A stretch of 64,000 nt of DNA from Septoria linicola (lineage: Eukaryota; Ascomycota; Dothideomycetes; Mycosphaerellales; Mycosphaerellaceae): assembly GCA_024114885.1 (NCBI GenBank), contig CP099419.1:2294001-2358000 (forward strand). Reading direction: 5' to 3'. Below the pieces are notes generated by a model, which made no database searches, was not told the DNA's origin, and was given only the letters and a program-made list of their open reading frames with translations. A program made the position numbers and the translations under genes. Shown here piece after piece: positions 1 through 11,157 of this stretch (position 1 is the first letter of the stretch; each line of letters starts with the position of its first letter).

Positions 1-237
1 CGTGTCAGCATCGTGTACATCTTGCGTGTATTTGTGGAGTTCTACGAACGGGTATGGCTTGCGTGTACGTTTCTGACATGTGATGCCATCTCTTGCGCAA
101 CCAGTGCATGGCTGGCCAAGAGCGTCCATGTCACATTTGACTTTCTTCTCATAGCAACGCAGACAGGCATTGGCTTGCCGACGCGGCTGCTTGCTTTCGA
201 TGCTGTCGACACGTCCAGTACGACTTCGAGTAGACAT
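1..237 (-). CDS. Zn(II)2Cys6 transcription factor, N-terminal part (runs off the left edge)
   Basis: The minus strand reads from ATG at 237 to the window edge without a stop, giving 79 residues. Residues about 25-54 form a binuclear zinc cluster: Cys pairs spaced C-x2-C-x6-C, an eight-residue linker, then C-x2-C-x6-C, with basic residues (YEKKVK) after the second Cys. This is the Gal4-type DNA-binding domain of fungal regulators, normally N-terminal in a nuclear protein of 500-900 residues. The regulatory domain lies outside the window, so the target pathway cannot be named. The start is supported by the immediate N-terminal zinc cluster and an A-rich leader before the ATG. Confidence 0.8.
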   Translation of the reverse strand, partial: MSTRSRTGRVDSIESKQPRRQANACLRCYEKKVKCDMDALGQPCTGCARDGITCQKRTRKPYPFVELHKYTQDVHDADT

Positions 238-2130
238 TTTTGTTGATTAGGAACTGCAGTTGACTTCGCACCCAATCGTGAAGAGGTCCTGGGCCTTCTT
301 CATAGTTCTCGCCAAGTGGTCTATGCGTCTTCGAAGACCAGGGAACAAGCGCTGAAACGCAGCCGGACTTATAATGGCAGCACACTGTCTTAGAACTGGT
401 GCACTCATGCCCATGATAGCAGCAAGAATTGCCCATGGCTTCCCCATCTTTCAATCTCGGCGGTCTGCTAGAGCATCGCACAGATGAGACTTCGAGGCCG
501 TCGACTACTGTCGGCCTCCAAGCGGCGCGATTGACGGCTCAAGCTGTGAGCACAGACAGTCCGGCATTGGCGGTGCCTTCTCGATAGCGCGAATCAGGCA
601 CAACACAGTCTATTCATGCTGACATGACGGCGCCATGTTCGCGTCATACTTAGCGCAACAGACGAGAGGGCCAGTAGGGCAATACGAAGATGCGCGGCCT
701 TGTGATTGGCTCAACAGCCCTGTCGCTCTATTCTTTGCTCCACCACTCGCGCTACACACTACCAGGTAAGCTTGAAAGCACGTGTTGCGGCTGTTACAGA
801 TGCACAAGCGGGCAGTGCCTCTGGGCAAGGCTGCTCATAACCCGCGAGAGACGACGGGGTCGTTACCTTGGCTAGCAATCTTGGCCCTAGGACCTTCCGA
901 ATGAATCAGCATCATTTGCACCACCCTCGCACGCATCAGAATGATGACAGATCTCATCGGTCCAAGACGTGATGCGATGGGCTGAGGACAGCGGTATGCA
1001 TCGATGCAATATCATTTCGTTGCGCAGTGAGCGAGTCTGCTGGGATGCAGAGGATTCGCACTGACTGCAGCATCGTGGCGCTCCATGAGGCCCAGATGCT
1101 ACACCTTGCTGTCACGCGACTGTGAACTGCCCCAAGAATGCCCAAGAACATCTTGGGCATTATTGATGGGGTAGTTTTGTACCATTCGACAATGTTTCAT
1201 GTTCCTCCGAGTATGCACGTAGACATTGGGCAAGAAGAGACGCTCTTTGGCACGGTTTCACTCGGATGTGCTGTTCGAATGGAAGATCGGGGCTAGGTGA
1301 TCCGGTTGAGAATGACGATATTGGCGTTCTTGTAATAGTGACCGATGCTGATAACGTCCTTCAACGTTGGCAGACTCATGGTGGTGAAGTCCTCGTGCCG
1401 ATCGCAGGCCCCAGCGGCGTCCCAGCAGTGTGGCGATGATGGTCAAGCTCGATCCTTGGCCACAGCCAATTGCATAATTATGAAACAGCTCGACCAAGCA
1501 GGCAAGGAGGCAAGGGAGTTGGCGGGGGCTCAAGTCCCATTATCCTTGCAGCATCTGTAGGTGGGCGCACCACTGCTTTGCACAGAAGGACCAGGGTCGT
1601 CGGCTCCAAATCATCGATCAGGGCTGCTTGCAGAACCTCATTGCTACTGGACCGTACGAAGATTCCTTCTTGCTGACGCGTGAATGAGAGTACCGTTGCC
1701 GACAGCTGTGCATGAGTGTAGTTAACGATGAAGATTCGAGTCGGAGCGGATCGCTGCACGCATGATGGGTGGCGGTTCGACCGCGGCTTATCATCCTTTG
1801 CTGACCTCCGTCCATGATTCCAATGGAGAAGCCAAGACGCATTCGTTCATGATGCGTGTATTGAATGGTTCGGCTCAATGATTTGATGATCGCAAATCAA
1901 ATTCTGACTGGCGTGGGCCGAGTGAGGAAATATTGTCAGCATGGTCTGAAGATTGCGCCACGAGAGTTGGCTGATCTGGCGCGGGAAGGATCCAACTAAC
2001 TTCAGGGAGGAAGGCGGAAACAAGCGAGTTTGGCCGCGGGAGTCTCTCTCTCTCTAACTTAGGCTGTTGATAGATATGTGTAACTAGATGAATGATAGAT
2101 TGATGCATCGTGCCATTCATCCACATCACA
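238..2130. other. Intergenic, no supported gene
   Basis: About 1.9 kb upstream of both the zinc-cluster gene and mrpl51. Only short overlapping frames are present (up to about 110 codons), with no recognisable domain and no convincing intron pairs. Minus-strand frames near 1,260-1,880 read like protein in short patches, so a decayed gene is possible but not supported. Confidence 0.5.
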
Positions 2131-2690
2131 ATGCCTCTCGCAGCAGTACGAGCAGTAGCAAAGCCCCAAGTACGTCTTTGAGGTCATCGCGTGATGAACG
2201 TCCGATGTGCTGTGCTGTGCTGTGCTGTGCTAATTGGAGGCAGAACGGCGTGGGCGCCTTCATTCTGCAATGCAAGCGCCTCGACATCCACTACTGCGAC
2301 TGGGCTGGCAGCAGTAGAGGCCTCAAGTAAGTGGTTCACGTTGCTTCTGCTACAAGTGAGTGAGCAATCACTGATATTTGTGTGTGCACCAACAGCGCCT
2401 TCATCAAAGCCCGTCTGTCTGCCTTTGCCAAAGACAATCCGTCCATCGAGATTGTCGTCTCTCCTCGACCCGGCCGACACCCCGTCATCACCGGCTCGTA
2501 TATCAATGGACGCACGAAACCGGTCTGCGTGCGCAACATGGATCCCAACGAGATCATGCAGAAGCTCTTGCTGCTGCGGAATGCGAGCGGCGAGAAGCTG
2601 AGGCGAGTCACGAAGCCAGTCAAGAGCGTGAACGAGAGCGTGAGGGGCGTATGGAGTCCTCACCACATGGCCGAGCCCTACAAAATATAA
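2131..2690 (+). CDS. mrpl51: Mitochondrial large-subunit ribosomal protein L51 (mL43 / L51-S25-CI-B8 domain)
   Basis: Three exons: 2131-2169, 2244-2326 and 2396-2690, giving 138 residues; the yeast protein is about 140. Introns 2170-2243 (GTACGT...CAG) and 2327-2395 (GTAAGT...CAG) restore one frame. The product has the thioredoxin-like L51/S25/CI-B8 fold: an N-terminal stretch with NGVGAFILQCKRLDIHYCDW, then AFIKARLSAFAKDNPSIE and a basic PGRHPVITGSYINGRTK segment. It is a structural protein of the mitoribosome large subunit, made in the cytosol and imported. Intron 1 contains a short run of TGCTG repeats. The next gene starts nearly 800 bp downstream. Family assignment is strong; the exact name follows the yeast orthologue. 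Confidence 0.88.
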
Positions 2691-3484
2691 GCGAACAAGG
2701 CGCCGAGCGTGTGAGGAGTCATGTTGGAAGGATGCGTCCGGCGGCGTTTCTAGGTTGCCCATCATGAACACGAGATACCCACGCGCAACGTTGATGCTAT
2801 TCGACTTCCATCTGCCATCAATCGACTTCACGCGAACACCATCGCCATATCGCCTTCGACTAGCAGTATGTCGTGGGCAGGCCATTGTGGATGCCGCCAA
2901 ATACGTTGCGCAATCAGTGTCAGCTGCAGTGAGCAGCCACGACTAGTTGAGGGCTCTCTGGAAGCATGCATGGGAGGATTAGCTCAGCGCGTGAGGGAAA
3001 TGTGGATGTTGTGAGTGGTCAATCGAGGTATCAACCACAACGAATCGTCAAAGACGAGATGCATCTCTTATGTCCCACAGAGTGTCTCTCTTGCGGTCAT
3101 TTCACAACAAACAGCTATATCCTGATAAGGATTGCTGGTATTGTCACATGGTCGCCCAGCCCGCCTCGCTGCACACTCGGTCAGCCAGATTGACCGAGGC
3201 AACAACAAACAGATTCGCCGGCGCTGTGCTCCCAAACGATCTACTCTTCAGCAGATTGACTTGCGTCGAACAGCGAATCTACGTATTGATCATCCACTAT
3301 AACGCTGGTGTTTGCCGCCGGCCCGGGGCATTTCGCTAGATCCATATCAGCCAAGATCCTAGCCTCAAGCTTAGCTATACACAGCAAGTCGTTACGCTAA
3401 CTAGCCTTGCAATCGTAGCACAGCTTCACTTGACATCCGCCCAAATGATACTTCTCGTCCCTTCCAACACCATACCACCTCAAG
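2691..3484. other. Intergenic spacer / promoter region
   Basis: About 790 bp between mrpl51 and the C69 peptidase gene. No conserved frame is seen. The last about 100 bp before ATG 3485 are pyrimidine-rich (CTTCTCGTCCCTTCC, ACCATACCACCT), as in many fungal promoters. Confidence 0.4.
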
Positions 3485-4939
3485 ATGCCGGGGCTGGTCA
3501 CACTACCTGGCGCTGCGGCAGCATTGCATGTCCTGCTTCATCTCGTCAACCCTGCGGCAGGTAGCTATGCCTTCTACGTCGGCAAAGACCTCACTGCAGA
3601 CGGGAGTGTCATGGTCGGTGGCACAGGAGAAGAAGTCTCATCCCACTGGCTCGAGGTATTTCCCGCAAAGGACCATGCTGCCAACGCCACGATCACAGTG
3701 GGAGTGACTGAAGATGCGGTACTGCCTGGCGAGTTGATCCAGATACCTCAAGTCAGCCATACCTTCCGGTACATGTCCATGGAATACAGCGATTTCGAAG
3801 GATTCCCGGCTCCTCTCACTAACGGCGGACTCAACGAGAAGGGCGTCACTGTCCGAGACGTCTGGGCCGAGACCAGGACTGAGCTTTGGGACATGACACC
3901 AAACCCACAGAGAGGACTGCAGTACAGCGATCTGGCTCGCGTGGTCCTGGAACGCGCTGCCAATGCTAGACAAGGGGTGGAAATCATCGGTGATCTGATC
4001 GCCCGACATGGCTATTCTGACTACGGAGGTAACAGCCATCTCATCGCAGACGCTGATGAAGGTTGGGTAGTGTGGGAATTCGCAGGAGGTCAAGGATTGT
4101 GGGCGGCAGAACGCCTGGGCTCAGATGTCGTGAGAGTGCTCTATCCTGGCTATATCGAGGACTTTCCGGTGAACTATGAGACTAACGACACAAACCACAT
4201 GGGCTCACCGAATCTGGTATCATTCGCTGTTGAGCAAGGCTGGTGGAACGAAAGCTCATCAGATCCGTTCAACATATGCAAAGTCTATGGCCTGCAAGGG
4301 AACTACACAGCGAGAGACGGAGGTTTCAAGTACATGTCGCAAGCCGCGCTCGAAGAAGCCACTCTTGCCATGGCATCATTGACAGAGGAGAAACTCATCG
4401 AGAGAGTTCGCGACTATCGCATTAGCGATGATGAGGCAGGCTATGGCCAGGTCGTAAGCTTGAAAGCTGGCACTGATCCAGACCTGCTGCGCATATGGAA
4501 TGCGCCCACGTCTTCCGTCACCGCTCCATTTCAGCCGTGGTGGTTGGGTGTGAACGAGGTGCCGCCTGAGTACGGACAGCATCGTTACCTGACGACTGGA
4601 GCGAGTTCGTCCTTTCTGAACACGGACTTTCAACTGCAAGAGGCCAGCGACTTTGCTGGACGCATCTTCAAGCAAGCACTGTACTACACTTGCTCCAGCC
4701 CTGACTCGTACTTGCCAATCGTGCAAGACACTCTCAAGGGTGTAGAGAATGCTTCGCGGACCGATGTGGGTGTGTATGAAAAAGCTGCCCAATTGCTGAT
4801 TGACGCTGGAGATCGTGAGGGTGCGAAGCAATTGTTGACTTCATTCTCGCTTGCTAGAGCTTGGAAGCAACCACAGCAGCCGATGAGGGTGAGGAGGAGA
4901 AGGACTAGTCAAAGTGTCACCTGGCAAGTGGTGGTGTAG
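3485..4939 (+). CDS. Secreted C69-family (dipeptidase/secernin-like) peptidase with Ser at the nucleophile position
   Basis: Single exon, 484 residues. Residues 1-26 form a hydrophobic signal sequence. The mature chain would begin near SYAFYVGKDLTADGS, the usual start of the C69 N-terminal-nucleophile fold, where family members carry a Cys just before this stretch. Here residue 27 is Ser (codon AGC). Other family blocks are present: EEVSSHWLEVFPAKDH (about 50-65), LTNGGLNEKGVTVRD (about 112-126), YGGNSHLIADADEGW (about 179-193) and the EFAGGQGLWAAERL segment. Several N-glycosylation sequons (NAT, NDT, NES, NYT) fit secretion. C69 enzymes hydrolyse dipeptides or act as amidohydrolases. Because of Cys to Ser, activity may be lost or altered. 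Family call is confident; substrate is unknown. Confidence 0.82.
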   Translation: MPGLVTLPGAAAALHVLLHLVNPAAGSYAFYVGKDLTADGSVMVGGTGEEVSSHWLEVFPAKDHAANATITVGVTEDAVLPGELIQIPQVSHTFRYMSMEYSDFEGFPAPLTNGGLNEKGVTVRDVWAETRTELWDMTPNPQRGLQYSDLARVVLERAANARQGVEIIGDLIARHGYSDYGGNSHLIADADEGWVVWEFAGGQGLWAAERLGSDVVRVLYPGYIEDFPVNYETNDTNHMGSPNLVSFAVEQGWWNESSSDPFNICKVYGLQGNYTARDGGFKYMSQAALEEATLAMASLTEEKLIERVRDYRISDDEAGYGQVVSLKAGTDPDLLRIWNAPTSSVTAPFQPWWLGVNEVPPEYGQHRYLTTGASSSFLNTDFQLQEASDFAGRIFKQALYYTCSSPDSYLPIVQDTLKGVENASRTDVGVYEKAAQLLIDAGDREGAKQLLTSFSLARAWKQPQQPMRVRRRRTSQSVTWQVVV

Positions 4940-5199
4940 GTGAAGTGGTCTCGGTAGCCTAAAACAATGTTAGTCGATCTGTGAGATCGATGCAATGATC
5001 CAGAAACAACGTAGCCTGGCTATCGTTCGGTCCACTGCACGAGTGCATGATGTGAAGTAGTACACCCCTGTTTGCCTATGCCAAGTCCATGACGGCGGAT
5101 AACGAGCTTCGCTCTAAGTTAACTAACGTTAGCTGCTGCTCCCATGATGCACCTCCAAACGTCCTTGACCACGTGAACACTACCACTGTCTTGATAATC

Positions 5200-5853
5200 A
5201 TGTCTTCTTCCACCTGGCCACCAGCTTCCGGGCTCACCACAATCGTAGTTCCACGCAAAGACGCCGTGTTGCACATTGCCTCTTCCACCACAATTGCCGC
5301 ACCCGCATCCTTTGTCCTCGAGACTGTCCTTCATATTGAAAACTACAAATCATGGAATCAATTCGTGCCGAGCGCTCGAATCTTGAAGCAGGATCTGGTC
5401 GAAGGTAGAGATGCCAGCGACTTTAGCCACATGCACAAAGGTAGCATCATGAACTTCGACGTCGTAATGGACAGCAAGAAGCCCGACAAGACAACAGAAA
5501 CAAATCTGCTCGTCACCGACATCTCCACGCCAGACACGCCTTCAGACTATCTCAGTCACGAACTGCTGCAGGATCCGAGCTTCACGGCCGATCTGAGCAA
5601 AGTGTATCGCGTGTCGTGGACCACGCACGGCGGCTTCGTCGCACGAGGCCTGCGAAGCGAGCGCTTCCACGAGATTATTGTCAAGTCAGACCACGAGTGC
5701 GAAGTCCGGACGTGGGAAGTGATGGGCGGATTGCTGGCGTACACTGTCAAGTGGATGTTCCAAAGCACGTTGCAGACCAAGTTTGAGCTGTGGAATAGCG
5801 ACCTGAAACAGTGGTGTGAGAAGAAGTATGCAGCGCGACAGGAAGCTACGTGA
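5200..5853 (+). CDS. SRPBCC/START-like fold protein (polyketide cyclase/dehydrase type)
   Basis: Frame of 217 residues from ATG 5200. An in-frame ATG at 5089 would add 37 residues, but they are low-complexity and do not belong to the fold, so I prefer 5200. The SRPBCC pattern is visible: an initial strand (HIASSTTIAAPAS), the helix with FVLETVLHIENYKSWNQFVP, then alternating strands ending in the long C-terminal helix (WMFQSTLQTKFELWNSDLKQWCEKKY). Such proteins bind hydrophobic ligands in a helix-grip pocket. No signal peptide or membrane segment is seen. Only about 260 bp separate it from the upstream peptidase gene, but nothing shows that the two work together. The ligand is unknown. Confidence 0.72.
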   Translation: MSSSTWPPASGLTTIVVPRKDAVLHIASSTTIAAPASFVLETVLHIENYKSWNQFVPSARILKQDLVEGRDASDFSHMHKGSIMNFDVVMDSKKPDKTTETNLLVTDISTPDTPSDYLSHELLQDPSFTADLSKVYRVSWTTHGGFVARGLRSERFHEIIVKSDHECEVRTWEVMGGLLAYTVKWMFQSTLQTKFELWNSDLKQWCEKKYAARQEAT

Positions 5854-6806
5854 GAAGAATGTGTGGATATTGAGGTGTCACATTAGAATAGAGGCTGCTG
5901 CCATGCACTCAATGCCACGCAGCGCGATGTGTCAGTGGTTGTGGGCATGTTTGCATAAGTGGTAGTCTTTGCTCTTGATCGACATGCTATCGACCAAAAG
6001 TGCAAGACGAGTGGACATCACTCCTGACCACATGCGCCGTGATCTGGACTGTTTACACAAAATTGCGCATGAAGCGCATTGTTGCGGAAGCGGCTTCAGT
6101 TGCCATCACTCCTGTCTTGCAACATATCCACCTTCGGTGAGCCCGCTTGCACTAGTTACCTGCCCTAGGTTTAGTCAAGATCTCACTCGTTAAGGTGATT
6201 TGGGACAGCAGATTGGGGGTTTGGTCTACTTTATGTTCCCGAGCACACTATGCTTCTGCAGACAGCGAGGGAAGGAAACCGTGACATCCACTGAGGTAGG
6301 ATGAGCTTCGCCTCGGAATAGCGTCACCACTCCTGTCACAGGTTCTAGATATCTGGATTGCTCCTCAAACATGTGCAAGTCTAGAGCACTGGTGGAGATT
6401 GCTTAAAGCCATCGGATGGTCGCAGTTTGGTCCGCTTGTCTTGGCCCCTTCGTACCACTCCTCGGGAGTACAAGCACGTCGGCTATGCTGTCCTTCTGGC
6501 TGGCGCCACACAACAATTACCGCGACAGAGATACTCGGCACTGCCTAAAGCACTACTCCTGATATTGCAACTAGTCAACATCTAGGCAGTGTGCCTCGCC
6601 GAGCAATGACTAGCATATTGAGAACCTGAAAATTGCAGTCTAAGAGTACAGAATAGGTCGACCATTCCTTTTCAGGCATTTGGACAACAGCGACAGCACA
6701 TTCAGCCTTATGAAAGTCAGAACTTGATACTGCTTTATCAGGTAGCTCGTCGCCATGATCTGGTAGGTCACAGTACACAGCAAGCCAGTCACTCGTTTCT
6801 AGCATC
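5854..6806. other. Intergenic, no supported gene
   Basis: About 950 bp with only short unconvincing frames on both strands. It presumably holds the promoter of the downstream secreted-protein gene. I see no repeat or RNA gene. Confidence 0.4.
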
Positions 6807-8284
6807 ATGCATTTTCCTCAGGCTTTGCTGCTCTCTGCAGCATTTTCGTCGCTCGTTTCTGCTCTACCACAGCGGGGCTATGAGAACAAGTTCTGCTCAA
6901 CCGTGACAGGTCTCGTGAAGAAGGAGAAGTGCCAGTCAGCTGCTACTGCGTACTGCTCATCATACTTGAACATTGCAACACCAACCGTCTATGTTACGAA
7001 GACCTCGACGAAATATGGCCAGCCAACTACTGTGTACAAGACCGGCGCAACGAAGACTGTGCCTGGTGCGACTATCACAGCCACGGAGACAACGTTCACT
7101 ACTCCGGTGACCGAAGTGTAAGTATAGAGAGTCTGGCGTGTATGGCCTCCTGCTGACTTGTTGCGCTGCAGCATTACGACCGAAATTTCGACAGTCTCCG
7201 AAGGTCTGACCACGACCACTATCACCAACACTATCAGCACCCCTACCTTCCCAGCTGGCTTCACTTGCACCGCAGCAGCAGTCGCTCAAGGGCCCGTTGA
7301 GAGAATTCTTCAGGAGCGCTCCCAGCCAAAGCCATTGCCAAAGCCTAAGGCTTTGGATAGCTACAAGGATCACAAGGCCATCTCCTCTGCATGTGGTTGC
7401 CTGGCCATTCCAACACCAGACGCTAAAGTCACAAAGACAAAGACTGCAACTGTCACTGCCCGCAGCACCACGACCGTCCACAAGAAGGTCACTGTCACTC
7501 AGGGCACCACTCAAACCATCACCCAGACCGAGTCTGCGCCAGAGGTTACATCGTTCACTACGACTGTATCATTCACGACTGTTCCATCTTCAACTGTCAC
7601 AGAGACTGTTGAGACCAGAGTTCCAGGCACAGAGGAGATCAGCCCTGTGTTCCGCATCCGTACCTCGTCTCCAGATCTTCCTGACGCCGATGGGGGTCTT
7701 CTTGGCAACGGCGCGACATTCTCTAGGTCGCGAGAGGGAGACCTTTTCAGGCTCACAGATACCTGTCAGTTGCTGAACGTGACCTCGGGCTCCGTCCAGG
7801 TTGCCCACCAGTTCCGCAGGGAGAATGAGGTTCCTGCTCCCGTACGCTTCACAGACGCATCGAGCGCTGTCGCACCTATCAGCTGCCTAGTAAACGTTAG
7901 TTCACCACACCCAAGGAAAGACCACGTGCTAACATGTAATCTTAGACCGCGACCAACGAGTTGACATGTCTCTCGAACACTAACAACATGACTGCCCCTG
8001 GCGATTTCTCGCGCGGTCCATCTACCAACCAGGTGTGCACCGGCCAGTATCGTGCACAGGGCACGAACGGTCTCAACGATCCAGGCAGCAATTTCGAGAC
8101 CAACAGATGGCGTCTGGGCGACGAGGCGGTCCCAGCAAACCGTGATGGCACCTCACCATGGCAATGCTCTGAGTCCACATTCACAATCGAGCGCGTGGAC
8201 GAGGGCAGCTCGGGTTTCAACAGGGCCAGACGAGTCAAGAGAGGCGCTCTGGGGACCACAAAGAGCATATCTGCGCGGTATTGA
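6807..8284 (+). CDS. Secreted Thr/Ser-rich cell-surface protein
   Basis: Exons 6807-7117, 7172-7889 and 7946-8284 give 455 residues. Introns are 54 bp (GTAAGT...CTGCAG) and 56 bp (GTAAAC...CTTAG, branch GCTAAC). An N-terminal signal peptide (MHFPQALLLSAAFSSLVSA) is followed by a short Cys-containing segment (FCSTV, KEKCQSAATAYCSSY). Next comes a long Thr/Val region made of TxTxT strands (TVYVTKTSTK, TTTTITNTIS, TVTETVETRV), typical of heavily O-glycosylated fungal wall or adhesin-like proteins. The C-terminal part has regular Cys spacing (TCQLLN, SCLTATNELTCL, VCTGQYR, QCSE) and a final basic RRVKR stretch. No GPI anchor signal is obvious. I do not recognise a catalytic domain, so the function is unknown beyond secretion. 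Confidence 0.75.
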
Positions 8285-8985
8285 GAGCATGTAAAAGCAT
8301 CCTCCAACGTAGCACGATTAGCGACATTGCACCTCAGACGTAGACTTGTCAATGGATCATGTGTAATAGCATCCAGATACCCTAGATTCCTAGCAGGCCT
8401 CGCGTTGGATAGCTACCCCGTGTATCGTTGTAGCACACGTCGCAACATCAGGTCTCAATTATCGATCCTGCTGCTGTGAGCTGGCCGGCGTAACGACCAC
8501 ATCATTGCCATGCACTCTGCAGGGGCTCAAGCACAGCGGTTGTTGAGAGCTGTAACAACCAGGCTGCTGCGACCAACAAGGTTCACAGCGTCCACACTCC
8601 TCATATGCAAATGCAGAACGACCCAGACACCCCGCCAGCAGCAATTGGCGCCCTCGCCTCGATCCTGGTACACGGAGCTTCTTCATGCATGACAATGTGG
8701 GTCGGGATACGCTTCGTGCAACAAGTGGCGTCAGCTTAACAGTTCGTGTACAACCACAGTGTTCAATCTGAGACACTCTAGAGCGTGCCACAATGCAGGG
8801 CATTCAAACATGTTCGCGATGTATCTTTTCTTTTCTCTGGTTTGTGGACGCTCAACATCCATTCCTCGCTACCCATACATGTTTGAATGAACGAACGCCA
8901 AATCATGCATATCGCGTTCAGTCGTGGCGGCAAAGCTTTTTTGGTCATCCAATTCCCCAGCCTGGTATCATGGTTCAATGTACAA
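8285..8985. other. Intergenic, no supported gene
   Basis: About 700 bp of spacer between the secreted-protein gene and a minus-strand hypothetical frame. Nothing recognisable. Confidence 0.35.
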
Positions 8986-9480
8986 TCATGCAGCCAGGCG
9001 GAATTCTGTTCCGAAATCTGCTCCGATTGTAATGGCAGCCCAACTCGTTCTCGCTTGTTGTGATAGCCTTGCTGCTGCCGCCTTGCTCCTGCCGGTCCGT
9101 AGGGCATCGCAGCAGTCGTAGAAAGAAATCGTAGTACCGTCCTCCCACAGTGATTCTACTACTATCCTTCGCACCATGACATCCGCCCATCGAGCGTGGT
9201 TTTCACGTGTTGCGACTGCAGGAGATCCTGAAGCATCGTCGATGCTGTGCAGGACGCGTAGTGCTTCGGCGAGGACGTCCTGTTTCCACTTCTGAGGACC
9301 GTTGAGTGGCTCCAAAGCGATGAGTTCGCGGAGCATCCATCCAATGCGTAAATATTCGTATCTAAACTCTACCGATGCACAGGCGGGAAGCGGTCTGTTG
9401 AGGAGGGCGTTGTGCTTCTGCTTGCGGGTCGTCGTCCTTGCTTGCATCGGCCAGACCGACGGTGTCATGACTTGAGCCAT
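8986..9480 (-). CDS. Hypothetical protein, 164 residues
   Basis: Uninterrupted minus-strand frame from ATG 9480. The middle (residues about 40-130) reads like an alpha-helical protein: FRYEYLRIGWMLRELIALEPL, then LAEALRVLHSIDDASGSP, then RRIVVESLWEDGTTISFYDCCDAL. No domain is recognised; there is no signal peptide and no membrane segment. The helical periodicity and acidic/basic balance argue mildly for a real gene, but it has no partner exon and no known homologue that I can name. It could be a chance frame. Confidence 0.35.
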   Translation of the reverse strand: MAQVMTPSVWPMQARTTTRKQKHNALLNRPLPACASVEFRYEYLRIGWMLRELIALEPLNGPQKWKQDVLAEALRVLHSIDDASGSPAVATRENHARWADVMVRRIVVESLWEDGTTISFYDCCDALRTGRSKAAAARLSQQARTSWAAITIGADFGTEFRLAA

Positions 9481-11157
9481 TATGGTCTTGCGTAGACTTA
9501 GGTGTCGTCTTCAAGGTTCTCAAGAAGTACCCGGCACTGAGAGTGTGTTGTAGTTCCCTCGATCGTATGAATGGGTAAGAGTGTGCGCGCAGTTTTGACA
9601 CTTTCCAAAACCGTTCGTTGAATAGTGTATTGCAATGTCAATCGAGAAGCTAGTCCTGCGAAACTGCCCGTCTTAAGAGTTTGGACCAGCACCGACCATA
9701 TCCCAAAACTGTACGCCACTTGCACTCCTGCACATCCTGAACAAGATTCCATGGCACAAAGATGATCCATGTTTCGCATCAGCTGCGCCTTTGCACATAC
9801 TTGGAACCAGTCTTGGCCTACATGTCATCGACGTGGCTGCCACGATTGTGAGCTTTGGTGTCTGGGCGCATCAGAATCGGGTGCCTGCATGTGTGTGCCC
9901 GCCAAAACGTGTCGAGAAACGCCATGGCAAGGATGCTTACGGAAGATGCCTAGCTGTATGGTTCGGACAAGTTGCACAACAGTTGGCCGGACCACTGTCG
10001 CTGTCTGTCGCCTCGACTGGTCTGTCGTGAGTCGGACCACACAGAAGCCATAGAGCCCGAAATTGGTACTGCCACGAGGTTTTCTGCATGAATGTGGTGT
10101 CTAGAGCTGAGCTGCAATGCTGCGATTCGCGTGTTGCTCTCTGTCCGCCGAGCACAAGCTTGCGTGGACCGTCTGCGATTCGAAGTGTACTTTGCCTTTC
10201 GGACAACTGTTGTTGTCCGGCGTCTCAGACGCGAGCGTTTATCGAAACGTTCTCTGCAGAGTTGCCGGACGTTCTCGCGGAAGAAAGGAAAATACTGATT
10301 ACTAGTGGACGCCGGCTGAGCCTGTTCGATGCGACAGTCAGTACAGTGCACGGCTTGACTTGATGAGAGGATCTAGCCAAGCCATCGTTATTGTTGAAGT
10401 CGCAAGGATAGGGCAGCTACATCGGCGAGCTGCCCTAAATACTGTCACCTGCCTTGCTCGGGGCCTAACTAGAACACGCCATGGCCACTCAGCCTCGCCT
10501 CAAGCCCAACTGCCAGTCAACTCCGTGCAAGACCGACCAGCTTTCGCAGCAGCCAGGGCATTCGGCTGCGAAACGAGATCAGCCATCTCACTAGCGAAGT
10601 GGTTTTGCTGGCTTGGAGCCATTTTGCGAACGGTTTCTCCGGTGGCAGTCTCCGAATATGAACCTATCCAAGGCCACATGTATTGCTCGAAGGGCTTTGA
10701 CTTGTTCATGGTTCGCTCTTGCCCTCATGTCATAGTGGTTTGCCTGAGCTGTGAAAGACCTATGCCAGTCGTACTGATCGCATGATTCATCGCGAATGAC
10801 TTTGTATGAGACGCAGCAGTTGAGCATCTCACGATTCGTGTGGGATCATCTCAAGACGCGTCATCGAAGTAGGAGTTGCAAAGAAGTCGAGACCTCACGT
10901 GTCTTTAGTATCTACCAATAATAAGGAATGATTTGAATAATGTCTGCCACGTAGCAATTCGCAGTAGATTCTGCACACCGTGTATCTGGTGGCAAGACCA
11001 TGAGGAATCGAGAGAAGCAAATCGAGACGCGTGGGTACATCGGATTATGTCTTGTCTTTCGCTGATGTATCCCGTACTGATCTCCTTTGGTCACCGCACG
11101 CGTTTCCTCCCGTGTCAAGTCACGACCACTTCCCTCGCGCACTTCTCCTCATCACCA
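9481..11157. other. Intergenic, no supported gene
   Basis: About 1.7 kb between the hypothetical frame and the GH45 gene. Frames such as 10360-10785 (+, 141 codons) lack domain signals and consistent composition, so I do not call them genes. Confidence 0.4.

Noticed and set aside
1258..1878. Minus-strand frames suggestive of a decayed gene
   Set aside because: Patches look protein-like, but frames do not join through plausible introns and no family is recognised.
10360..10785. 141-codon plus-strand frame
   Set aside because: Mixed composition and no domain; overlapping frames on the other strand are equally long.
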